NCBI GenBank assembly: GCA_037447655.1
Contig: JBBHKE010000409.1
Span: forward strand, 1-62,000
DNA length: 62,000 bases
DNA from: Zygnema cylindricum
Taxonomy: Eukaryota > Streptophyta > Zygnematophyceae > Zygnematales > Zygnemataceae
Direction: 5' to 3'
Below are positions 13,290-24,276 of this stretch, one piece after another (positions within the stretch are counted from its first letter, which is position 1; each line of letters opens with the position of its first letter). The translations under genes and the position numbers were made by a program. Under the pieces are notes generated by a model. It did not search any database. It had not been told where the DNA came from and saw nothing but the letters and a program-made list of their open reading frames with translations.

Positions 13290-13635
13290 CCCCTTCCCAT
13301 GCACAGTTCTCCCACTCTCCCTCTCCTCCCTTCTCCCCTTCACCTCCCCCTCTCCCTCCCCCTGTTTTCTCTCTCATATAGTAACTTACCATGATTTTTA
13401 CCATTTCCCCTCACTTTACCCTCCTTTTCCTTCATTTATTTTCTCTGTCAGATGGGGAACTACGGCCCACATAGTGTTTCTTTGTTATTGTCTCCTGACA
13501 AACGTGATCGTGACGGCGATGCTTCTCCTTGGGGGAGCCGCTGTGGTCAACGCTCTCACCGGATTAAATGTTTATGTGGCCTCCTTTCTCATTCCTGTAG
13601 GAGTTGTTTTCTACACTTTGGCCGGAGGACTCATG
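9583..13635 (+). CDS. DUR3: DUR3-type urea/proton symporter, 5' exons (residues 1-217)
   Basis: I place exons at 9583-9619, 9868-9955, 10157-10211, 11284-11439, 12910-13040 and 13452-13635. All introns start GT and end AG, and phases join without a stop. The joined product starts [10 protein letters not shown], then has EYYFRN, a Cys and [17 protein letters not shown], then a first membrane segment ([18 protein letters not shown]). It continues with the conserved [54 protein letters not shown] and [14 protein letters not shown] blocks. These match plant DUR3, a sodium:solute-symporter-family plasma-membrane transporter that imports urea with protons. The ATG choice rests on the CPP start shared with plant DUR3 and on the phase fit of the 37-nt first exon. 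The frame breaks off after LAGGLM; the next exon is not visible before the N gap. Confidence 0.9.
10840..11205 (+). repeat. Degenerate decamer minisatellite in DUR3 intron 3
   Basis: Imperfect tandem copies of a unit like TCAATTTCTCGATTTCTCGA fill about 365 bp of the intron. The open frame across it is low-complexity and not a coding candidate. Confidence 0.7.
11377..11830 (+). repeat. Tandem duplication of the end of DUR3 exon 4
   Basis: The last 63 nt of exon 4 (11377-11439) recur at 11559-11621 with about five base changes, and a shortened third copy starts at 11725. Copy 2 keeps 20 of 21 codons' meaning (Gln to Arg is the change), has AG just before it and GTAAGA just after it. Intron sequence between copies (CACGGAAAACT, AATGAGGGAATT) is also repeated, so the unit is about 160-180 bp and spans the splice donor. 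Confidence 0.8.
13212..13284 (+). repeat. (TC)n microsatellite in DUR3 intron 5
   Basis: A near-pure CT dinucleotide run, followed by a further pyrimidine-rich stretch to about 13375. Confidence 0.9.
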
Positions 13636-13639
13636 GTAA

Positions 13640-13912
13640 GCTCTCTTTCTCTCTCTCGCTCTTCCTCTCTCACTTTCGCTTCCTATATTTCCCTCTGTCT
13701 ATCTCTATCTCCCTCAATCTCCCTCGATCTCCCTCTATATCCCTCTATCACCCTCTATATCCTCCTTTCTCCCTCGACCACCCTCTATCTCCCTCGATCT
13801 CCCTTGATCTCCCTCGATCTCCCTTGATCTCCCTCGATCTCCCTTGATCTCCCTCGATCTCCCTTGATCTCCCTCAGTCTCCCTCGATCTCCCTCTATTT
13901 CAGTCTATTTCC
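13640..13912 (+). repeat. Pyrimidine-rich minisatellite in DUR3 intron 6
   Basis: It starts two bases past the exon 6 donor. Units resemble CTCCCTCGATCTCCCTTGAT and repeat in tandem. No exon was found between here and the assembly gap. Confidence 0.8.
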
Positions 13913-14130
13913 TCTATAAAGCATAAATACTATTGTGCATAATTGTGGAACTTGCAAAATGATTACATGTTTTCTATTTTTTTCTCCCTCTCTCTTAATT
14001 TCCCTTTCTCGCTTTCTCTCCCTTTCTCTCCCTCCAAGTCTTTCTCATCCGTTTATCTTTCACTCTCAAGAGAGTAGGTCAGGGCAGAGGCAACTATGGA
14101 ATCAAAGCATCGAGAGAGAGAGGGAGGGAG

Positions 14131-15072
14131 NNNNNNNNNNNNNNNNNNNNNNNNNNNNNNNNNNNNNNNNNNNNNNNNNNNNNNNNNNNNNNNNNNNNNN
14201 NNNNNNNNNNNNNNNNNNNNNNNNNNNNNNNNNNNNNNNNNNNNNNNNNNNNNNNNNNNNNNNNNNNNNNNNNNNNNNNNNNNNNNNNNNNNNNNNNNNN
14301 NNNNNNNNNNNNNNNNNNNNNNNNNNNNNNNNNNNNNNNNNNNNNNNNNNNNNNNNNNNNNNNNNNNNNNNNNNNNNNNNNNNNNNNNNNNNNNNNNNNN
14401 NNNNNNNNNNNNNNNNNNNNNNNNNNNNNNNNNNNNNNNNNNNNNNNNNNNNNNNNNNNNNNNNNNNNNNNNNNNNNNNNNNNNNNNNNNNNNNNNNNNN
14501 NNNNNNNNNNNNNNNNNNNNNNNNNNNNNNNNNNNNNNNNNNNNNNNNNNNNNNNNNNNNNNNNNNNNNNNNNNNNNNNNNNNNNNNNNNNNNNNNNNNN
14601 NNNNNNNNNNNNNNNNNNNNNNNNNNNNNNNNNNNNNNNNNNNNNNNNNNNNNNNNNNNNNNNNNNNNNNNNNNNNNNNNNNNNNNNNNNNNNNNNNNNN
14701 NNNNNNNNNNNNNNNNNNNNNNNNNNNNNNNNNNNNNNNNNNNNNNNNNNNNNNNNNNNNNNNNNNNNNNNNNNNNNNNNNNNNNNNNNNNNNNNNNNNN
14801 NNNNNNNNNNNNNNNNNNNNNNNNNNNNNNNNNNNNNNNNNNNNNNNNNNNNNNNNNNNNNNNNNNNNNNNNNNNNNNNNNNNNNNNNNNNNNNNNNNNN
14901 NNNNNNNNNNNNNNNNNNNNNNNNNNNNNNNNNNNNNNNNNNNNNNNNNNNNNNNNNNNNNNNNNNNNNNNNNNNNNNNNNNNNNNNNNNNNNNNNNNNN
15001 NNNNNNNNNNNNNNNNNNNNNNNNNNNNNNNNNNNNNNNNNNNNNNNNNNNNNNNNNNNNNNNNNNNNNNNN
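14131..15072. other. Assembly gap (942 N)
   Basis: The gap is bounded by GAGAGAGAGGGAGGGAG on the left and a 280-bp (AT)n run on the right, so it is a repeat-caused assembly break. Its real length is unknown. The missing DUR3 exons most likely lie here. Confidence 0.95.
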
Positions 15073-15352
<280 letters not shown>

Positions 15353-15607
15353 ATATATATGTATAATCAAACCTCAGCAACTAATGTTTGTGCTACCAAA
15401 TTTCTTCATTTTGCCTGTTTGATCCACACTATTACTAGTGGACTGTATACCTTTCTGTTCAGGTATCAAAAAGAAAGAACCACACCCTTATTAAACTGAT
15501 TATTGCGCTCCACATATTATTTTACTTTGATGGAATTGAGAAGTCAATCCTGGATTGAAATTTCCTTCATTTTCCTCATCACTTGTCTTTTGTCTTATGT
15601 GTGACAG

Positions 15608-17389
15608 GGCTGTCACATCCGCCGGTTCGTCAGAACTTATTGCCGTTTCTTCTCTCATCACATACGACATTTACAGAACCTATATCAAACCAAAAGCCAC
15701 GGGACGTGAAATTTTAAACGTTTCCCGAGTCATTATTTTGATTTTTGGGACAATCATGGGCGGTCTGGCGGCTATTTTGAATAAAGCCGGCGTTTCTCTA
15801 GGATGGGTATTTGTGACTATGGGAGTTCTTATCAGCAGTTCCGTTGTACCAATCACAGTTCTTCTTCTTTGGCGAAAAGCAAATGCTATTGGAGCAATGG
15901 CTGGAGCTATTCTTGGCATGATTGGAGGCAAGAATTCTCATTTTTTTTGTTTTTGTTTTTGTTTTGTTTTTCAAGTTTTGTCACTACACCGTGAATCGTT
16001 GTTAATAACTCTAATTCGGCAAGGGTTCTTTTGCGCTCTGACCATAAAATAGCGTCGATAATGCGATTGTTTTTTTTCGTAACGCTAATTCTTTAAACGG
16101 TTCAAAGACAGCCATGTCATTAGGAACTGAAGTGGAATTATTTATACTAATATGGATCCTGTGGGAGTAATTTCTTTATTCTAATAACAATTTTCACGGT
16201 GTACGTAATACTTTTTCCACATACAAAAGCTATCCTATTCGTACTTCCATACAGAAGACAAACTTTGAGAGCTGGTTTTTTGCGATTTTGTCTTTGGCCT
16301 TTAGGAATGTAATTTCCGGACCGCCGTTTATATAAACGTTTTTTCTTTTTGGGTCTTGGAATTGCAGGAATTATTACATGGCTTAGTGTAACTGCTATTG
16401 AATACGGCCGAATTAATCTTGAAACAACCGGTCGAAATGCCCCGACTTTGGCGGGAAATTTGGTTTCTATTCTTTTGGGAGGAATAATCCATGTCGGTTG
16501 CAGGTAAAAATTTGTAATCCAAAAAACAGTTAAACTTTAAAGAACCCCAAAACACCACAAAATAACCTGAAAACCTTGGGAAGCTCTGAAATATTTGCAA
16601 TTTTTAAGCAACTGGGGAAAAAGACATTTTTGGTCCTAATTATAATTAGTTTTATTAATGAAAATGCCGACTTTTACGAGAGGTTTACGCCTTGAATAGT
16701 CTTTGAATATGACTTCTAGTTCTTGAATTGGAAGTTCAACTTTCGTACTTTTTTGGTTCGTACATTTTTGCTTCGTGGTCAGCTGTTTATTAAACATATA
16801 TCGCTCATATTTTCTTTTGCTTGGTTTAAAAAGAAGAACCCCACTCTGTGATTCGAGCATTTACCGGTTACCGGTGATAAATCAAATTATTTACCCTTTT
16901 TTTTGTTTTTTTCGTTGCAGTCTCGCTTGGCCGGATGACTTTGATTGGGTGGCGACAAAAAACATCGAAGTAGTCGAACAGTTTGCCCCAAATCTTGAAC
17001 TGGAAGAGTTTAGTGAAAAACGATTGGCTGACAGCAAAAGGTGGATCACAAAGTACGGTCTTCTTGTCGCGTTTCTTCTTTTTATAGCGTGGCCCCTTTT
17101 GGCTCTCCCTGCTGGTGTTTTTAACGAAGCTTATTTCACATTCTGGGCCATTCTCTCCATAGTGTGGGGATCGATAGGCTCATTAGTCATCATCTTACTG
17201 CCTCTTATCGAAAACAGGGAGACTATATATCTTATTCTCGAGGGATTGTCTCAAAAAGAAGGAGTTTTGGCCGTCGATCTGTTGCCTCCTGACTCTGGTC
17301 GTCGAGACTCGGGCATGGATGAGGCTATGGACGATATAAGTATGGATGATGGGTCCCCTTTGAAAGAGGTAGAAAATGGGAAACACTGA
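15608..17389 (+). CDS. DUR3: DUR3-type urea/proton symporter, 3' exons (last 307 residues)
   Basis: Exons are 15608-15927, 16368-16503 and 16921-17389, ending in TGA. The first resumes at the third base of a codon and gives [42 protein letters not shown] and [12 protein letters not shown]. The second gives [18 protein letters not shown] and [16 protein letters not shown]. The third gives [17 protein letters not shown], two more hydrophobic spans ([16 protein letters not shown] and [17 protein letters not shown]) and a Ser/Asp-rich tail. All are DUR3 blocks in the right order. The first intron here uses a GC donor. Adding about 190 missing residues to the 524 visible gives the usual DUR3 size of about 700. 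Confidence 0.92.
15987..16201. mobile_element. Family C MITE in DUR3 intron 7
   Basis: 215 bp with TA flanks; ends CACCGTGAATCGTTGTTAAT and TAACAATTTTCACGGTG. It lies within the GC-AG intron, well away from both splice sites. Confidence 0.7.
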
Positions 17390-17649
17390 TTTTAATCCGA
17401 TGGTCGAGATTGCTCCGGGTATCCGACTGTTGGGATTACCTTGAATCCAAGCCTTGAAGAGTAGACGTGGAAGAGCGAGTTCAACAACATCGCAAATCTT
17501 GTGATGAAAAGTCGGGAAGCAGTTTCGTCTATTTACAGAAAAAGAAGTTGTGTTCGGAAATGTTTTTTTTTCTATCTACTTTAACAGAAAACTTTGGACC
17601 AATCGGCTTTTGTCGAGAGCTCTCGAAAAGGGTGGTGCTCTCCATCCAC

Positions 17650-17655
17650 AATAAA
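17650..17655 (+). promoter_or_regulatory. Probable poly(A) signal of DUR3
   Basis: AATAAA occurs 261 bases after the stop codon in otherwise non-coding sequence, a normal 3' UTR length. Plant poly(A) signals are loose, so this is only a likely site. Confidence 0.45.
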
Positions 17656-17659
17656 TGAT

Positions 17660-18189
17660 TAAATGTACATCTTCGCATATTTATCTTCTTATTATCTTCG
17701 CTTTGAGTTATATAGAATTATAAAAAAGAAACCAAAAGATATTAAGTTATTAGGACTATGCGAAGCAAACAAAAAGAGTCGATCGAGGGTAGAGTTAGCT
17801 TTGTGGTTTTATGCTTTGTAGAAAGGTTGTGCCTCGTTTCGTCGATTAGTTTTTATTCAAGTTAAGAGGGAATTTACATAAGAAATAATGACTGCCATAG
17901 AATACTGTCAAATTGTCGTATTAAATTATCGACGAGCGTCTTAAAGTCTATGAATAGGAACCTTGTTGAGAGAAGCAATTAATCTGTCAGAGGCAAGTAA
18001 TAATAGAAGTTACTAAGCTGTAAATTATGCAATAGCTATTTACAGTAGAATTTTAATGTACTTGTGTTTTGTAATTTTAAACACATGAATATTGCGAGGT
18101 TTCAAAAATTGAACGTCTGATCAATATTTGTTGGATTGAAAAAGTAAAAAAGATGAGTCGTCTGTTGTGATGCTTTTGGACTTGTAAAC
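17660..18189. other. Unassigned intergenic DNA
   Basis: No gene or repeat end recognised downstream of DUR3. Confidence 0.4.
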
Positions 18190-18469
18190 CATAGTTCAAA
18201 AGTAGGTGAAAGTAGGCCCATACAATATGCCTATTGTATGCAAAACATACAATATGACCTTAAGACCCATATTGTATTCGGACCTATTCGGACCAAAAAT
18301 TGGACCAATTAAGACCAAAATATGTTTTTTACACCGTCAGATTCGGACGATCGGACGGTCGCTGATCAAAGTAGCGATCTAAGAAGATCACATGAAAAGC
18401 CCATAATACAACTTACGATAAAGGCGCCAACCAAAGGCCTACCATAAAAACGCCTACTTTTGAACTATG
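18190..18469. mobile_element. 280-bp TIR element
   Basis: The ends are CATAGTTCAAAAGTAGGTG and CGCCTACTTTTGAACTATG, with inner inverted copies of CATACAATATG. It is non-coding and MITE-like. No target duplication could be fixed. Confidence 0.55.
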
Positions 18470-19105
18470 ATGCAAGCTTGGGAAAATAATATTTTTACAC
18501 TAATGCTAGTGTTGATGACTTAATTCTGAGTACTTTTTCAGTTTTTCCTGCCTATTCTGAATCAATAGGCTCCAAAGAGACAAGAAACTACGGTATCGTA
18601 GCCAAACAAGGAATAAACAATAGTACGAAAATTTTGGTACGCGAGGCAAGTCGGTGCGAACTGAAATTTGAATAGTACACTGCGGATCGGTGTCCACGTG
18701 TCCGTATCCGGTTCTTGTCCGTGTCCGCGGAGTCGTCGCGTATAGCTATGTGTCAATGTATTTTTCGCCGCTTAAAACATCTTTTCTCCGTACACACGTC
18801 CACTTCCGAGTCGTAAACTTCAAACGCAACCGTCGGATTTACAATCCGACGAGTATGCATAAGAAAGCTGACCTAAGTGACAAAAAAACAGTATCACTAA
18901 TAGCGATGCACGCTGTAGCTGTACTGTACTCTACACCGCCAATCGCTATTAGCGTACAGGTTTCTTTAGCGTATAGGAATAATTACAGTGATTTACGTTA
19001 ATTAAGAATTTGAAATTTTTTAAAGAAATCGTTTACTCTAATTAGGAATTAGGGTTTCTTTTAAATAGTATGGATAATTCTATTTGAGAATTTGTGACTA
19101 TTTTG

Positions 19106-19988
19106 TAGTGTTGGGTACCGAGTACCATTTGCCTATATTCGATATGTATCGAATTTCAGGTACCCAATAATCGATATATCGCTTCGATATATCGAAAAGC
19201 TAAATATCGCGATACATCGTATCAAGGCTTTTTTTTTTTAAACTATAACTATTCTTGCAACTGCTGGTAGCACTACTGAGCTAAATATCGCGATATATCG
19301 CCGATAAATCATATCGCCGATGTATCGACGCTTTTAAAAAAAAACAACTATATCTATTCTTGCAACTGTTGGTAGAACTACTGCTGCTGCCAGTACTATT
19401 GCTACTGCACTTTGCCAGTACTAGTGCAATTGTAGTTCAGTGTCATTATCCTCTTCACCTCCCATGCTGCCTCCCATCCCTTGGAATTCCATGGAAAAAA
19501 CTAAAAATGTAACCTTTCTATAATACTAGTCTCTGAAAATGGATAAGCATATATGGCTACCAATCTGCCTGCAGGTCGGTAGGTATTCCTACCTAAAAGA
19601 CTGAAACGAACAGTCTGCATTTTGTTTTTTTTCATATCATACTTTTAATAAATTAGGGTGAACTTTTCGTATGTGAATTTATCTACGTACTAAATAAGTA
19701 AGCATATGAATTACAAAATTAGTACTTTTTTGTCGGTTATATTTTGCGGCGTTTATGTTTAAGTCACGGAACGAAAATCACGTCGTACGTGGCGTATCAG
19801 ACAATTTGTCCTTTTCGCTAAAATAACATATTATATAAAAATATTAACTTTTTAAAAAATACTATATATTGCGATATATATCGCGATGATTTATGTTGGT
19901 CCCGGTACGATGTATCGAGGAGTCTCTTATATCGATGTATTGAATATCGTAATTATCGCAATATGAATTTACCCAATGCCCAACACTA
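19106..19988. mobile_element. hAT-type non-autonomous element, copy 1
   Basis: The ends are TAGTGTTGGGTACCGAG and TTACCCAATGCCCAACACTA, flanked by an exact 8-bp duplication CTATTTTG (19098-19105 and 19989-19996). Eight-base duplications with TAGTGTTGGG-like ends are typical of hAT elements. The interior is rich in ATATATCGCGATATATCG words and carries no transposase. Confidence 0.85.
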
Positions 19989-20177
19989 CTATTTTGGTTG
20001 CGCGCAGTCACTTACGTCACCTTGTCAAAGATTGTACGTTTTAAGTACTCATTGGTACAAGTTAAGTACCGCTAAGTTTAAATATGACAGCAATCAGTTG
20101 AACAACTTTGACTTTCAAAGTATTGCAAAGTATCAGTTAAAAATTTTGTCGCGCTTTTGAACGTCAACCGTCATAAA

Positions 20178-21195
20178 AAAAGGGAATTTCTAATTGCAAT
20201 GACAATTTTTGCTGCACGCAGGTAGTTGTAAAAAATTGTACATTTAAAGTACAGTTTTGTACAAGTTACGTACCTTTGAGTTCAAATTTGACGGTCAATC
20301 CGTCGAACACCTTTGACATGCGAAATATTGTAACGACGGTAAAAAAAGTGTCGCGCTTGCGAACGTCGACCGTCATAACAAAAAAACAATTCACACGGCC
20401 GGCCAAGGTTTACCGTAACAAAACTCCGGCAATCACATAAAATATAATGGCTGCGCGCAAGTAGTTTCTCACTCCACGTGAGCTCCACTGTGAGAGCACA
20501 AACTGACATTGAACTTAGCCGCAAAAATGGAATCCAATCGCGAACCGTTACGCTGAACTTGGACACAAATTAAAAGACGACGTCATATGTATAGATTAAC
20601 TTGCACGAAACGAAATAAACTTCGTACAATATAAGAAAGCGTTTTTATCATATAGTTTCATCCACAACTTTAGGCAGGTACGCTTTTTTATCATATAGTT
20701 TCATCGATATATTTAGGCGGGTACGCTTTCTTATTTTTTCGAATTTTATTTCGTTTCGTGCGAGTTAGTTTATACATATGAAGTCGTCCTTTAATTTGTG
20801 TTCAAGTTCAGCGTAACAGTTCGCGATTAGATTCAATTTTTGCACTAAGTTAAATGTCAGTGTGCTCTCACAGTGGAGCTCACGTGAAGTGAGAAACTAC
20901 TTGCACGCAACCATTTTATTTTATGTGATTGCCGCAGTTTTGTTACAGTAAACCTTGGTCGGCCATGTGAATTGTTTTTTTGTTATGGCGTTCGACGTTC
21001 GCAAGCGCGACACTTTTTTAACCGTCTTTACAATATTTCGCCAGTCAAATTTGTTTGACGGATTGACCGTCAAATCTGAACTCAAAGGTACGTAACTTGT
21101 ACAAAACGTTACGTCTGAGGTACAATCTTTCACAACTACCTGCGTGCAACAAAAATCGTCTCTACGATTAGCAATTCACTAAAAAAATCCCTTCG
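20178..21195. mobile_element. Large foldback element (arms about 430 bp)
   Basis: Sequence from 20178 to about 20630 is mirrored in reverse complement from about 20745 to 21195. Shared landmarks are GTACAAGTTACGTACCTTTGAG at the left against CTCAAAGGTACGTAACTTGTAC at the right, and GAGCTCCACTGTGAGAGCAC on each arm. The loop holds two direct copies of a roughly 52-bp unit with TTTATCATATAGTTTCATC. Related sequence on both sides (20000-20177 and 21196-21298) suggests insertion into an older copy. Confidence 0.75.
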
Positions 21196-21304
21196 AAAAT
21201 TTACGATAACAAAACTTCGGCAACCACATGTAAATAATAGTGTTACGTACAATCACTTTCTCACTTTACGTGCGCTCCACTGTGAGAGCACATGTTTTCT
21301 TTTA

Positions 21305-22253
21305 GGGTACGTCCCCATGTATTAAAGTATCGACTTTTCACTTTCATTTTGCCCTAAAATTTAGGAAACTTCGACAAAAACTTTAGCTGTACAAGAAAAT
21401 GTTTTTTACCAAAGTAGAGTGAACGTCAATTCATACTTTGGATATACGACTTGTTTGTCGTCATGTGAACGCATTTTGGCGTTTTCCCCTTTTCGACCCC
21501 TGGGCAAGAGAATCCAGCCCAAAAAAAAACTTCATCCAAAATCACCTCGAAGGGGTGATTGTAGTAAAAGTACCGCCCAAACAGCGAATGAAAAACGAAC
21601 CACGCACGCGCCACAAGAGTGGGAAAATTTTAGGACGAAGGAGATTCCTCGCTATTTTTCTCCGTGCCCGTCACGCGGATGTACGGAAAAAAAAATTGCA
21701 AGAGTCTCGGACCTCCACTTTCATTCCTGGGTCCTTTGCAAAATTTTGCGCCGTCGTCGCCCCTCCCCTCTCCCTTTCACACTATCCCTTTTATCTCACA
21801 CTTTCTAGAATGACACGTAACAATGTTGGTATAAAATGAAAAAACTTTTAAAAATATTATTTTTGACAATTTTTAGGATTTTTTTTAATGGCAAGTCGAG
21901 TGAAAAAAGTACTAAAAACGAAATTGGGAAACCATGGCGGAAAGTTATTGAACCAATGACGTCGACATTGTCAGAAGCGAGTATGACGTCACAATTTCAC
22001 CAAACCCTAAACATCTACAATTTCACAAAAATCTAGAAGCCTAGAACTATCGCTGTTTTTGTTGGCGTCACTAATCGTCGGAAGTTTTGTAGTCGGCTTC
22101 CATCGTCACAAATTGTACCCACGTATACAACCGTCACATGTCAAAGTTCCGATTTCATTTTCGCACATAGGGACGCTCTTCAAAGTAGTACGAAGAATAT
22201 TTACTACAGTCCAAAATACTTTATCAAAGTACCGATTACATGGGGACGTACCC
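21305..22253. mobile_element. PIF/Harbinger-like element, copy A3
   Basis: The ends are GGGTACGTCCCCATGTA and TACATGGGGACGTACCC, flanked by exact TTA triplets (21302-21304, 22254-22256). The interior includes a hairpin AATCACC...GGTGATT at 21540-21560. No transposase frame. Confidence 0.75.
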
Positions 22254-22300
22254 TTACCAACAAAATTGAAATTTAATCGCAAAGCGTTACATGGAACTTA

Positions 22301-23070
22301 GGGTAATCTTTTATTAGGCGTTCCTAGTAATCGTACGGTCAAGTTTACTGGCAATAATATTTGTAACACCTTTCCATCAGGTCGTGCTAGTGAAGCAAAA
22401 AATGCTTACGTGTTAGATTGCGGCTGGTACCACGTAGGATCTTGTTGAGACGCTCGGGGATAAGGAAATTTTCGAAAGGACAAAATTGCAACTGCGTATC
22501 TGTACGAGCGGACGCCGATTAAAATATCAAGTAGCGTCACGCTAATGTACAACCTGAACGTTCTTGTATTTGTCGTCGTACCGACGTCCACTAAAACCGT
22601 TACAAAATGAAAGTTGGTACAAATGTTCATGAATGTACCATTTGTACGTTCATGTATTATCGTTGTACTGTACTTGGCTGTGCACATTTATGAAGGAGGC
22701 GTGACAAGATGTCCTACATCCAAGATTTTGTCGTCGAACAGGGTGGCTTTGATGTCAGAAGGTACACGCCATTTGCAACATGTAAGTTTATAACTTCACG
22801 TCCGTCGTGGATCGACTCTGATTTATACAAGTGGACCAATACACGCTTCCAGTAAGCGCAAAGTGTCCTCCTGTGCGAGGACAATAGGAGGAGACTAGCC
22901 AGACACTGGATATGAGGGACGTTTGCCTTGAAAATTCGAAATCGGAGGGTCGAAGTTTTTCGCCAAAAAGTATGGAGAATCTTAACGAATTTCTCGTAAA
23001 CATCTTTTGTAAAATAAAAAAAAGCAACACGGCTTAGTAAGAAAAGGTACTTTCTCCAGTAAACAATGTT
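22301..23070 (+). mobile_element. Family B relic
   Basis: It starts GGGTAATCTTTTATTAGGCG and follows the same order of blocks as the element at 25185-25989, ending in the shared AGGTACTTTCTCCAGTAAACAA before breaking off. The reading frame kept by the other two copies is broken here. Confidence 0.55.
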
Positions 23071-23104
23071 GGAATTCAAGTATTTTCTAGGTCTAGAGAT
23101 TGCA

Positions 23105-23345
23105 AAATAAAAAGCAAATAGTAGATATTAACAGCCTGCCTCTAACTCCTCACTCAAGTCCCCACACTTGTCGCAGTCATTGAAGACTGGAGGAGGAGTT
23201 AGCCATGGCTGCCTGGGCTGTCTAAAGAGAGACAAGCAGTTGTTTCATTGGGTTTTCTAACAGGGAGTTTCACGGAGCCAGGATTTGATCCCGGTACCTA
23301 CTTGCGTCAAACCCGCAGTAGCCGGTAACCTTATCCTATAGTCTA
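23105..23345 (-). mobile_element. Possible tRNA-derived SINE
   Basis: On the minus strand near 23280-23300 a stem CCGGG/CCTGG encloses a 7-nt loop ATCAAAT, giving GGGATCAAATCC, close to a pol III B box. An A-box-like stretch lies upstream. I could not delimit ends or a duplication, so this is tentative. Confidence 0.3.
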
Positions 23346-24270
23346 GGTTATTGGATAGAGTATATTTTGTACAATAGTTATATAAATAGTTACAATTAGA
23401 CAAATTCATTTAACGGGAACTATATACATAATGCATAGAAACAGTTGTGTAAAGTACGACGTACGGTACGGATATGAAATAAATACCGCGTATTTTGTTT
23501 GACGTCGGAAAGAATACCGCGCAAGTATTTATGACGGCCACGATTGAAATCCAGATTTGATTGGACGGCCGCGAAGGATGCCGAGATCGCGGAGTAGGAT
23601 TTTGGCGGTTTGCGATCACCGCCACATCGAGTGACACGTGGCAAAACTACATTGGATTGCGGCAACTCCGGGGATTACGAAAATGAATCTGGATATGCCA
23701 TGTGTCAACATTTGGCCATGTCGTTCTATGGCCGTACAAAAAGTACACCTGCACCTGTACTTTTATGTACGACACAGTGTTTTAATTGGTGCCGTACTTC
23801 AGTAGATAGATTTTTAGAGGGAGATAGGACTTAGAAAAATTTGGCAGATAGGACCCTCTCTCCGAGAGAACACCTTGTATAAATGGCTAACTTTGGGCAG
23901 CCATAACTATCAATTTACTTGACCATTTTTAGTGATTCTTTTTGCTGCGGACTCATGGGAGTCCACGCTACACAGGGGTGTAGTCGGTCAGAGTTTTTGT
24001 CTACCATGGTGGCGGTATTTCTAAGGGAAAGTCAAAGTGGGTGAATGTGTCCAAATCTCATATTCTAACTTTGCATTATGTGGTGGAACTGAGCACACAG
24101 AAAGTGTTATTTCACAAGGGTGAATCTATATTGGGGTTCTGATTGTCAAGGGGTCAGTCATTTGGGTTTATATAAACTTGGAGTCGGTACTATCTATATT
24201 AGCTTCTTTTGGATCTGCATACTCTGAGGGCCAATGGAGGTCTCAGAGTTTCAAACAACCCCACTTTTTT
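23346..24270. other. Unassigned DNA
   Basis: No gene or terminal repeat recognised. The last bases before 24274 repeat AAACAACCCCACTTTT, a word from the 3' end of family B, so an older truncated copy may abut here. Confidence 0.35.
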
Positions 24271-24276
24271 ACTTTA

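Noticed and set aside
13640-13912. CRISPR-like array
   Set aside because: Units are contiguous, low-complexity and without unique spacers, and the genome is eukaryotic.
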